Shown: in pieces, positions 10,952 to 41,321 of the stretch
Position numbering within the stretch: position 1 is the stretch's first letter
Layout: each line of letters begins with the position of its first letter
Assembly: GCF_964340395.1 (NCBI RefSeq)
Contig: NC_135550.1
Coordinates: 18,153,484-18,217,483, forward strand
Source of the DNA: Glandiceps talaboti
Taxonomy: Eukaryota; Hemichordata; Enteropneusta; Spengelidae
Direction of reading: 5' to 3'
Length of the DNA: 64,000 nucleotides
Made by a program: the position numbers and the translations under genes
The notes under the pieces: model-generated
Databases searched by the model: none
What the model was told of the DNA's origin: nothing
What the model saw: the letters and a program-made list of their open reading frames with translations, nothing else

Positions 10952-12189
10952 GGTTTGAATTTGAGACTCTAAATAATCTGAGATAAATATTGTAAATCCT
11001 TGGAGAGTGTAGTACCGTTGAAAAATAGATGTGTAAAAAGACTGGTCAAGAACCACGAAATGTCAATCTTATTTTGGACTTGTCACCTGCAAATACAAGT
11101 ACAATAGTTTCTTGTATACTAAAATGTAGCCAATGTACAAAAAACGAGTGTTTTATTTGCATAGCTTTGCTGCAATGTAAGGTAAATTAGTTTTCTCCTC
11201 TAGTTATCCACCAGGTTTTAAAACACCAACAATATCTCATACCCCAAAGTTAAGTTGCAGAAAAATGCAAGTGTCTATTTACTATATTTGCAGAGGTCGG
11301 GCTGATAGGAATATCAATATGCATAGGTAGATGCGGGAAATAATGTTGCAATGTGAAGAAAAATGCTTGGATTCCTTCCAAGTATAAGCAAAGCACCCAT
11401 GGAGTAAGTTTTGTGTGATGGATGATAATTCACCTCATAATATGAACACTAAAAGTGCTGATTTTTCATAATTCTTGAGCTATACAAAAATAAGTCAACC
11501 ACACAAACTCTTTCACGTCAAACCATTCCTTACACATCTTATATATGAATGAAACAGTTACGTTGGGGTGAGGGTGGGGATTTTCATGGGTTTCCATGGT
11601 TTCCTCAGAGTTGGACATTACATCAGAAAGAAACAAACTGCTGGGAATTCAAATAAGGAGAGTGTTTACAAAAATAAGTTCATACCCCATGTACTGTGAG
11701 ACAGTAATGATAAAAAATATCTGTCTTTGATTATTTTTGTGTTTTTCTTGATAAAATAATCTCCATGGAAATCTTTGTTTGAGTGGGTCACAGTGTGATA
11801 AAAATGGTTTGTTTGTCTTTTTAAACAGTACATCAATCCTTATACTGATCATAGATACAGATACAGATGAATAGAATAAGTAACGTTGACTTTGTCTGTT
11901 CCTGGATCTAGGAATGAGACAAATTTCATTCCTAGACATGGTTAGTGTGGGTTATTGATTAGAGTAAAAACACCCCCAATGATCCCCACCAACTGTGTTT
12001 ACTGATACTTGAGAAGTTGATTGTCAGTGTCCAGGTTTATGATGATACAGGAACAGATAATTCAATATTGTGAGTAACTTTCATCGATATAAATGAACTG
12101 ATCTGAGTGTCATGATAATCTATATCAGAGGCATCCACTGTTACAGTTATTTTGTGTCAGTGATCTTGTTTTGTTTACCTATTAACTTC

Positions 12190-12324
12190 ATCTTTGTGTG
12201 AAGTGTTTCCTAAGTTCACTTCATACAAGTCAAGTCAATGCTATTCATGCCACAGTTGTATCTTTGCATGAAGTCCTTCCTAAATTCACTTCATACAAGT
12301 CAATGCTATTTATTCCACAGTTGT
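12190..12324 (-). repeat. 70-bp tandem duplication near the TRIM9 stop codon
   Basis: Two copies (12190-12259 and 12260-12324) share TTCACTTCATACAAGTCAA and CCACAGTTGTA. Only the second copy contains TTTATT (12309-12314), which reads AATAAA on the TRIM9 strand. Confidence 0.85.
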
Positions 12325-12453
12325 AGATGGGATTCCTAGGAATTACTGATCCAAATCGAACAAGGGTAATTGTGGTGTCCATGTCATCATTGTAGAATGA
12401 TGGTCAGAATTCTAATTAGTATTTGAAAGTGATTAATAACACTTCTATTTCTG

Positions 12454-32817
<20,364 letters not shown>

Positions 32818-33557
32818 AACTAACTTTGATCGTGTCGACGTTACAACTTGCCTACCGTACCGTCTGCCGCGCTTTGTGTCACCTTTCCATCGCTTTCATG
32901 CATTTTGTGAATGACCTGACGACCCTTTCAATATAGAATAATCCATTACGCCTATAGGGGTGTCATACATATTGTAACTTGTTTTCTTACTTACAATTTG
33001 AGCTTGCCGACATAAAATAATCATGTTTTTATGTCTTTGTATATATTGAGGGTTTAAGTATTGACTAAGGGAAAGCTTTGGCATTTTAGTTTTAGTATTT
33101 TGCTTCCAAATATTCCAATAACAAATTGATACATCTACTGTATAATGGTATAAACCAGACCCGCCATGTTCATACAATTTTATATGTAAATCATTTAGCT
33201 GAATTAATAGTAGTCTAAAAATGTATGAACCAAACTTACAACATCCACCAACTAGAGAGTATACATATAACAATATAGAGTATCGATATTTGTGGGTAGT
33301 AGCGTGCGTTTCTTTAACATTTATCGAAGTAAATTGTAACAACGTGCGAATGTAAAAACATGAACCGAGCTAGGAGGTCCATCAGCTGGGTCTGTGAACA
33401 CTTCGGTGCGTGTTCAGGGTGCATGATGTTTGTTTCTCTGATCAACATCCGATCCACTTGAAAATGAATGCATAGCACAATTGCGGTTTAGATCTGTCGC
33501 ACCAGCATATATTAGTGCCTTTAATTTGCATGCATTCCAGTCAGTAAGGTACCAATC
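32818..33557. promoter_or_regulatory. Shared upstream region of TRIM9 (minus) and L2HGDH (plus)
   Basis: The two start codons face away from each other with 740 bp between them, so both promoters must lie here unless there are further 5' exons. Near TRIM9 there is a CpG-containing stretch (32830-32895). Near L2HGDH there is a TATATTA (33508-33514), an octamer-like ATTTGCAT (33524-33531) and a TGAACAC..GTGTTCA inverted repeat (about 33395-33416). These motif matches are short and may be chance. Confidence 0.5.
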
Positions 33558-33694
33558 ATGATGAGTTCGGTGGGTGTGTTCCATTGTGTTCGTCGGTCAC
33601 TCAGGGTCAAGCAGTCCTTCAGATGTCTTCCTCTTCTTCACTCAAAACTTACGAGTAGTACTCAAAAATATGGAGAGCGCCCCCTCTCGACAAG
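33558..33694 (+). CDS. L2HGDH: L2HGDH exon 1: mitochondrial presequence
   Basis: Residues 1-45 plus two bases. Basic, Ser-rich, amphipathic-looking leader ending ERPLST. Donor ACAAG|GTAAGA. A longer-looking frame from 33574 is out of phase with exon 2. Confidence 0.9.
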
Positions 33695-34711
33695 GTAAGA
33701 AAGTTAATAGCTTTCAAGAAAGTACCGTTTTCCACACAACTTGTTTATTTGAATTCGGATGAAAAATTGATATTGGTAATTTTACACATGCATGGAAATG
33801 TTTCTGTCAATAAAATATGGATAAACAGAAATAGACAAACTTATAAAGAAAACTTTTTTTTTTAAAAAAAGGTGATTTTATCTGTAATATCCATGTTTTA
33901 ATATTCTATTTTCAGTTCAACATCTGGTTATGATATTTGTATTGTTGGAGGAGGAATAATCGGCATGGCAACAGCAAGAGAACTAATACTTCGACATCCA
34001 ACACTAAAATTTATTGTTGTTGAGAAAGAAAATGTCCTTGGTAAGTTTTGACTACAAATCATACTGTCCAACTTTCTGTAAGAAGGTATCAACAAAAACA
34101 TACATTTATATCTGTTTTGATTACCTGATTGATTTACAAAATACAACATTCAACTTTTGGGTCAAACATCTGTTGTTTTGTCCCAATCTTGACCCCAGAC
34201 ATATTTGTCTGTCTGCCTGCCTGGCTGCCTGGCTGGCTCTATGTTTGTTTGTCTGCTTGTCCATCTGTCTGTCTGTCTGCCTGTCCATCTTTGGTCTCTC
34301 AGTATCATCAATAAGACAAAGACAAAGAGTACACCATTCCAAAACTGTTCCCACGTTCAGTGTTCATCTGGTTTATTTTCATTTTGTTGTGGACTGCAGC
34401 TGCCCATCAGAGTGGCCATAACAGTGGCGTCATTCATGCCGGTATCTACTACCAACCAGGGTCACTAAAAGCTAAGCTATGTGTGGAAGGATTGCAACTT
34501 GCTTACAAGTATTGTGATGAAAATAACGTACCTTACAAGAAATGTGGCAAGGTGAGAATCAAAAAGATATCTCAAGTCTATGCACTGGCAAAGGTTAAGA
34601 TACACTGGAGTTAATATTTATAGTACAAACAAACAAACATAAACAAATAAATAAATGAATGAATAAATAAATAACTAAACACAAACACGCACCCACACAC
34701 TTACATACTCA

Positions 34712-34756
<45 letters not shown>

Positions 34757-37700
34757 TCACACACACAAGCACATACATTTGATTATCAAGTACCTCGTTT
34801 CCTATAGTTTCCAAATTATAACAAGCTCCTATACAGTGTCACCATTCATGGCTTGACTTTCATGAAAGCCAATGTTGTGTCAGAACTGATTCTAATCTGT
34901 AATCACTACTCATTCTGTTGACAGCTTATTGTTGCTTTAAATCCTGAACAAGCCGCAAGACTTGATGGTTTGTATAAAAGAGGACTAGAGAACGAGGTGC
35001 CAGGCTTGAAGTTGATTGGTCCAAAAGAAATCAAAGAAAGGGAACCATATTGTAGGGTATGTGTGTTTTGTCACTCTTTTCTCATCAGTATACTCAATAT
35101 GGACAAGAAGTCTATACACCACACAGAAGTCTTCAAACGTCATTGTTTGTGTAGGTTTGATGTAATGAAACAAGGCCTTTGAAAATATTGGTATGATTTT
35201 TGGTTCATAACTGAAGTGCATGCTCCCCCCACACCCCCCCCCCCCCCCACACACACCAAATTATTGAGTTCTGACATTCATAATATGAAGGGTCTACATG
35301 CATAATAAGAAAATGCTCTGTCTTACATCCATGGGGGGGGGGGGGCATGATATCTTAAAAAGCTTTTCCTCTGTGTAACATATACACTGTGTCTATTGAT
35401 AGGGTTTAAAGGCAATAGATTCACCAAATACTGGTATTGTAGACTGGGGTGAAGTCACCAGGTCGTATGGTAAAAATTTCAAAGATATGGGAGGCAGTAT
35501 AACTCTTGGAGCTGAAGTAAAAGGATTTAGTATGACAAGAGAAAGTCCAACTGATTCTAAAGAAGGTAATAGAATCAAAGTATTGCAATGAAGTGATGTC
35601 AAATGAAGGCTGTAATGACTATGATGACAGTTTTTCATCAAAGTTAGAGTTTAGTTGTATAACTATCCAATGTTATGATGTCAGTCATAGTTTTTTCTAT
35701 TGGAGAACATTATATTGAGAAACATAGAGTGGTGGAGAAAGTAGTTGTATCACAGAAAAGTAGAATAAGATAAATATATGCAACCAGAAGACAACATTAT
35801 ACATGTAACAGATATTTTGTATTATTCATTTCTGCAAGATATGCCCAAAGCTGTCTTTTCTCTTTGCATTGTAAAATGCTGTTTGTTTGGCACAGTCGAG
35901 ATCATTTTTTACTGTGTGTGTGCTCAATGTATATTTGAATAATCACTCAGTTACACTATATGAAAGTCTGACTTCACAATAAAATCAAATAAAAGTTTCA
36001 AGTACTTTTAGATGATATAGTGTGATGTACTGTAAGTTATCTGGAACATATAAACCAGTTCATGAAGTATTATACAAGGATAAGGTAGAGTGAGGGATTC
36101 ATCTTTGGTGGCACTCTTACTAACCATAAGATAAACACCTTTGTAATGAGAGACAGGAGTGTACATAAAAAGGAATCTGTCAGTCTAGCAGAAAGTATGA
36201 AATCAAGATTTCAAGAAAATAATTTGAAGGTTTTTTTTTACTGTTGATTAATAGGTATGAAATATCCTGTCACAGTCACTACAAACAAGGTGAGTCAAGA
36301 AATATTTTAATAGTTAGTAAGATATGCCGTGACGGAGCACCCTCACACATTCAACCACTTTCAGGCTGATGACAGCACAATGTAAGACAGATTGAATTCA
36401 GCTAATATGGAGTAAAGTTAACATTAAAGTAGGAATACTAGTTTTAGTGCCTGGTGGATAGCATTGGTTATGTACAATCTACTCTCAGCACAATTTTTCC
36501 TTCCTGAATTTACCTCACTATTGTTTCTGTATGTATGTATATTTACTGACAAATGTACAAATTTATGTGTTTGAATCAGAAAATTTTCTCACATAAATAT
36601 AAAGAAAAGTCTTGGAGTGTGTTTCTTTTACTTATTTCATATTTCAAACCCAATTCAACACAATGTTGACATGTTTTTCTCCAATGTCCAATAAAAAAAA
36701 TACAACTAAAAAGACACAAATCCAACTAATGTTTTGTCTCTTGTTTATAGGGTAATATCCAGTGTAAATATGCTGTCGCTTGTGGTGGCTTACATTCAGA
36801 TCGTCTGGCTGAAATGTCTGGTCGTAGTTCAGTACCTAGAATTGTTCCCTTCAGAGGAGAATATTTACTCTTGAAACCAGAGAAAAATTATCTTGTTAAT
36901 GGTAACATATATCCTGTAAGTTCAGCTTTCAAATATTGTACACTTGAATCTTGAATCAAATTTATAAACTGGAATGACAGTGTAGTAGGCACTGTGGACT
37001 CGGTTTGGATTAGGACTAAAAATTTAGATGTGAAAAAACAGTTGTCTGGTAGAGCTGTAGAAAAAGTTGGCCTTGTACAAAAGAGTATATCCTATATAAT
37101 TTTTATGGCTCTACTGATATGACAGCCTAGGATTTAACCAAAATCCTTTAAGGATGTCTTCAAACCTAGGAAAAATGTTTTGTTTTGAATTTTTGTGATG
37201 CAAGATTTTCATTAAAAAGAGAATGAATACAGCTTTATTGGCCGACAACATTCAGTGCAAGGAGATACTCACTCAGTTTGGACTCTGTCACTCCCTTTGC
37301 ATGACTGGTATGATACCAGTGGTATCATTTATTTTGTTCCGTATTATGTGTTGTGGAGTTTCATTAGCAATGTGGAATTTTTTGTTGTGGGCCAAAATGA
37401 TAAAAACTGGGTTTTCTTGTGAGTCACCACATAGTTATTGGGATATGCAAACTGCCAAATTTTGGTGCATCACAATAAAGTAATGTGTCAGTGGCACATC
37501 AGATCAACAGGTGAGTGTTGAGTTTAGATTTTTGCTATCTAGTTTGTAGACACCTATGATCTTTATACAATATCTTGTTTATTTTCCCAATTCAGGTACC
37601 TGACCCAAGATTTCCATTCCTGGGAGTTCATTTTACACCTCGTATTGATGGATCTATATGGCTTGGTCCTAATGCAGTGTTAGCTTTCAAACGTGAAGGC

Positions 37701-39425
37701 TATACATACACAGATTTCAGTCCATCTGATTTAGCTGATGCTCTCACTTTTAGGTGAGGTCACTTTTTTCAGTGTTTGTTTGTTTGTAAGACCTTGTTTC
37801 CAGAATAGCATTACGCAAAAACATTGGATAGCCACTTGTGATAGTTTGATGTGGATAGTCACTATACATCATCCTCTGTTCATACTGTGCATACTGGACT
37901 TTGAATAATAACCATCAATTGTAAATTTGTCATAATTTGAGAGTATTCGAAATTTAAATCTCTACTTTTGTGATACTCAATCACCTAGCTGTTGATATGG
38001 TTGATAGAAAACATACATGAAACGTTGACTCTAGTGTTTTACAAGTCTTAGCTTGTCTGACCTTCAATATTTTGGTTTTTTTGTTCAGTGGTCTACGGAA
38101 ACTGGTCTTTAAACATTTTTCCTATGGCCTTGGAGAGATGTACAGAGGACTAAATATTAATGCCCAAGTCAAGATTTTACAGAAATTTGTTCCTGAGCTG
38201 AAACTGAGTGATGTCACAAGGTAAAGTAATAGAATTAGTTAGAACATATGACCAGGGTTGTGTAAAACTACAAAATATAAAAGAGCTGTTTGTTCCAAAA
38301 TTAAATAAAGGATTTGGCATCAGTCTCAGACTGTAATTTTTGCCTCTCTACTAGCAAACATGGGTGTCAATAAATGTGTCACATTCCTGTTTAGTTACCT
38401 TCAGTCATTTTTGTATGAATTGTCTCAAAAGGACACTCTACATAGAAAAATGAGGGTTTAAATCACACACTGGTAGAACATGAAGCAGACAACAAAATGT
38501 GGTTAAACTTGAAAACTCAGAGTTCCTAAAAAAATATTTCATCTGAAATGAAGTTAGCAGAACCTTTTACCAAATTTTAACATGCAACATTGGGAAATGA
38601 TGAAAGTTTTCATAGGAGGCAATAGTAACACTCAATACAACTTTAAATGGCCCTCACTTCTGGTTCAAAGCTGCCTTTGAACAGCACCCCTAGTGGCCAA
38701 ACTATATAATCTTTTGTCTTTCTCATAACCATACTTACAAGAAATCTTAGCATTGAGTCTGACTCCTTTGATAGAAAAGTAAAGCCATTCTCATATTGTA
38801 TCTTACACAAGATTACAATCAAGCTATTGTTTCAGAAGTTCTATGTCAAATAGGTAATTAGTATTCACGTCTTGTTGACAGCCTATAATACGCTGGAATG
38901 AACGTTCTTAGAAAGTTTGCACTCTCTAAATGAGATCCTCAGTGGTAATACAGTATAACCAACAGTAATGGCATATTCTGCAAATATCTATACATTAATT
39001 CTTTTTTAAAAAATGGTAGTCACATGAGAGTCTTAACGCAACACAACAAACAAAATTCTGTCCTGCCCATTCAACATTTTGGCGTTGTCATCGCATAATA
39101 AATTATTTATCATACAACTTACAAGATAATTATGTTCAATATTCTGTTATGTAATCCTTAGATATGGTTTTAAATTATTGTGGTTTCATTATTTTACTAC
39201 AACACTCTTTGTCTTCGATACTTCATTAGGGGACCAGCTGGTGTTAGGGCACAAGCGTTGGACACAGATGGCAGCCTGGTTGATGATTTCATATTTGACA
39301 TAGGCAAGAAAGGAATTGGTAGTAGAGTACTGCATGTCAGGAATGCCCCTTCACCTGCAGCGACATCGTCATTAGCAATCGCCAAAATGGTTGCTGATAA
39401 TATCGAAAACACATTTGATCTGTAA
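33558..39425 (+). CDS. L2HGDH: L-2-hydroxyglutarate dehydrogenase, mitochondrial, complete
   Basis: FAD-dependent mitochondrial enzyme that oxidises L-2-hydroxyglutarate to 2-oxoglutarate, a metabolite-repair reaction removing a by-product of malate dehydrogenase. Ten exons give 464 residues (human about 463). The N-terminus ([20 protein letters not shown]) is rich in Arg and Ser without acids, as expected for a mitochondrial presequence. The FAD-binding Rossmann motif is [12 protein letters not shown] (51-62). Then [53 protein letters not shown] and [12 protein letters not shown] follow, all family signatures, and the end is [14 protein letters not shown]. All splice phases close. Two adjacent ATGs begin the frame (33558 and 33561). 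Confidence 0.96.
33916..34040 (+). CDS. L2HGDH: L2HGDH exon 2: FAD-binding Rossmann fold
   Basis: Residues 46-87 plus one base. It contains [20 protein letters not shown] and [17 protein letters not shown]. Acceptor TTTTCAG, donor CTTG|GTAAGT. Confidence 0.95.
34202..34293. repeat. (CTGT/CTGCC)n tract in L2HGDH intron 2
   Basis: Repeats of CTGTCTGCCTGCCTGGCTGC type, giving Cys-Leu-Ser repeats in spurious reading frames. Confidence 0.9.
34400..34551 (+). CDS. L2HGDH: L2HGDH exon 3
   Basis: Residues 88-138: [47 protein letters not shown]. Acceptor ACTGCAG, donor CAAG|GTGAGA. Confidence 0.96.
34621..34772. repeat. (AAAC/AAAT)n followed by (CA)n in L2HGDH intron 3
   Basis: Tetranucleotide A-rich tract grading into a long CA dinucleotide run (about 34717-34756). 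Confidence 0.92.
34925..35056 (+). CDS. L2HGDH: L2HGDH exon 4
   Basis: Residues 139-182: [42 protein letters not shown]. Phase 0 at both ends; donor AGG|GTATGT. Confidence 0.95.
35226..35345. repeat. Poly-C and poly-G runs in L2HGDH intron 4
   Basis: A CCCCCCACACCCCCCC run near 35226-35250 and a run of 12 G at 35334-35345. The two are complementary and about 90 bases apart, so they could pair in the transcript. Confidence 0.8.
35403..35565 (+). CDS. L2HGDH: L2HGDH exon 5
   Basis: Residues 183-236 plus one base: [20 protein letters not shown], then [20 protein letters not shown]. The SPNTGIVDW block matches CPHTGIVDY in human. Confidence 0.95.
36255..36289 (+). CDS. L2HGDH: L2HGDH exon 6 (35-base microexon)
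   Basis: Residues 237-248 ([12 protein letters not shown]). Aligned to the MQYPIVIKNTKG part of human L2HGDH. Needed to keep the frame between exons 5 and 7; acceptor TTAATAG, donor AAG|GTGAGT. Confidence 0.88.
36751..36915 (+). CDS. L2HGDH: L2HGDH exon 7
   Basis: Residues 249-303: [50 protein letters not shown]. Phase 0; donor CCT|GTAAGT. Confidence 0.95.
37005..37135. repeat. Dispersed repeat, copy 2 (L2HGDH intron 7)
   Basis: Shares the GGTAGAGCT.TAGAA.AAGTTGG..CT.TACAAA core and a following TATGGCTC block with positions 30-180 of the window. Confidence 0.6.
37596..37753 (+). CDS. L2HGDH: L2HGDH exon 8
   Basis: Residues 304-355 plus two bases: [40 protein letters not shown]. Strong TTCAG acceptor, donor TTAG|GTGAGG. 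Confidence 0.96.
38089..38220 (+). CDS. L2HGDH: L2HGDH exon 9
   Basis: Residues 356-399 plus two bases: [20 protein letters not shown] and [14 protein letters not shown]. Donor ACAAG|GTAAAG. Confidence 0.93.
39230..39425 (+). CDS. L2HGDH: L2HGDH exon 10 and stop
   Basis: Residues 400-464 and [43 protein letters not shown], then [10 protein letters not shown]. Acceptor CTTCATTAG. Confidence 0.96.
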
Positions 39426-41100
39426 GCTGATATAAATCTAGAAATGGCCGACACTTCTATGGTTGTCTAGGTAATTATATGACACGAAGCCTCTGTAGCA
39501 GGAATGATGTTCAGTTTGCAGCCCGTGTGGAAAGAATGGTTGTCAGGACAACCATCCTGTCGACTATGGAGGCTCTGTGAAAAAGAAAGATGGATGTTTA
39601 TCTTCTGCTTCATATAGTACTACTGCAGCCAGTGTATGACCAATTATTGTATGCAATTAGTAAAAAAATGTTTTGTCTACATACTGAAAATATACTCGGA
39701 TGATAGTCTGTGTATCCAAACAATAGTAGTTTTTGCATAATAAAAAGCCTTCTAGCAGTACTATAGCTTGAAATAAATGTAAATTAGACAATGAAATGAG
39801 AAGAGTAGATAAATTATTAAATCTGAACTAGTTGTATAGAAATCCAATCCAAACTTGAAAACCAGCTGATATTTTGGGATTAAACCTTGATTTATAGCCC
39901 ATATTATGAACTAGAATGGGCTGTTGAAGAAAAAAACATGACACTGTGTTAGTGGTGCCATACCATGTTAATTATGAAAAGCGCCCTCATAGTCCATTTG
40001 TGACACTGCAACTGTGCAATCTATGTAATGTATGACAATGCTAGACTCTGACAGCCTCACCACTTTTGCTACTTTCGCCATTTGTAGATAGTCTTATGTA
40101 ACCGTTGAGGGCTAGATTGGACTTGTAGTTTATAGTTCATACTGATAAAGTTTATAAAATAATAATGGAAAAATGTGGACCACAGATGGTCATATTAAAT
40201 AAATTTATAGAGATAATGAAGTGTCTCTTTTTCTATACCTTCAATTAAGACTATCACAGCTGCACTAACCCCTCTACCTCATTCAGCTGAACATGTTAAT
40301 ATTTTGGTACTCCAGTTACAAAGTTGTTTGTTTCTGTTAAGTAATAACATCTCAGCTACCATGACAACACACCAAGAGACATGCATGTTCAGAGTGCAGC
40401 CATTTTTACAGTCTAAGTATAGCGCCCTCATTTGGGATTGTGAGAAATTTTTATCAAGGGTGTACTTTAAAGATGAAGTTGTATGTATATGGACTGTTGC
40501 TGTAATAGTATCAAATTTCCTATTTGTTTGGGAAAGTGGAAAATTTAGGACAACTTGGCAGCTCATGTGATAGTAGGTTACATTTCAAATGGTAGTTTCA
40601 CAATTATGGTAAATACTGGGTTTAAAGTAAGAGCAGAGCTAAGCAACACTCGATAGTTATAGATGTATACTTACAGAGTGGACAATTAAAATTTGCTATG
40701 CACTTTACAAATATAGTAAGTAAATAATATATTCAAATTTTCTACTTCATGAATACTATGCATGAAAGCTTGGAGAGATTAGACAGGGTAAAATGGAATG
40801 GTTAATCATTTCCGAGTTTAGTCTACATACTTGGATTATGTCATCCCTATGTAGATCATTGTTTTACACTTGATAAAGTGACCAATAAAATTTCTGATTG
40901 AATAATATAAATAACGTAGTTGTTTGAGCATTAACTGGCCAGACTTGACAAAACATTTACATATTCAGAAAGGATGGAAACACAGTTCTTGAATTGAAGG
41001 TGATGCTGATTGCATCTTTACTGCATTTCTTATGCTAAGGAAATCAAGAGAAGTCATTTCTATTAACCGTAAAACAGAGCAATGAATATTGGCAAGTTTG
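39426..41100 (+). other. L2HGDH 3' UTR and following DNA
   Basis: AT-rich DNA without a convincing reading frame. AATAAA at 39739-39744 is a possible polyadenylation signal, 314 bases after the stop. The facing reading frames near 40279-40570 on both strands have no recognisable protein features. Confidence 0.45.
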
Positions 41101-41228
41101 GCTCAGAAGTAGCGTGAAAGTTATTTTTTACGTATATGATGACATGTGGGGTTGCGAGTGGTTACATATGCGGAACCAATGACAAGATCTTTCAGACTAG
41201 CTCAGAAGATACCTGCTATATGCCGAGT

Positions 41229-41321
41229 GAGGCATTATGGGAAGTCAACAAATTTAGGAGTTTCGCAATTGTTTCAAGAGTGGTTTAGTTCCCAACTTTC
41301 TTTGTTTCCCAGAATGCCTCA
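41229..41321. promoter_or_regulatory. Inverted pair of ZNF143/Staf-like motifs
   Basis: TTCCCATAATGCCTCA (minus strand, 41243-41228) and TTCCCAGAATGCCTCA (plus strand, 41306-41321) differ at one base and face away from each other. They resemble the ZNF143/Staf site (TTCCCAGAATGC core) found at many animal promoters. No transcript is established here. Confidence 0.35.

Larger units (their letters stand above)
5201..12453. other. Intergenic region and probable TRIM9 3' UTR; no further gene seen
   Basis: Between the EIF4A3 start and the TRIM9 stop codon all reading frames are short, or are read-through of simple repeats. Contents are CA/CATA tracts (6186-6325), a GTGGG run (6896-6955), the ATTC/ATCC tract (7230-7617), CA and TG tracts (8823-8942, 9248-9290, 9386-9452) and two 70-bp tandem duplications (10812-10951, 12190-12324). 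On the minus strand an AATAAA lies at 12314-12309, 140 bases after the TRIM9 stop, and another at 11157-11152. Either could end the TRIM9 transcript. Confidence 0.6.

Noticed and set aside
33574-33762. An alternative first exon frame for L2HGDH
   Set aside because: It is in a different phase from exon 2. The frame from 33558 gives a mitochondrial presequence and joins in phase.
40279-40570. Overlapping 88- and 95-residue frames on both strands
   Set aside because: No recognisable motif, no splice support, and composition typical of non-coding AT-rich DNA.
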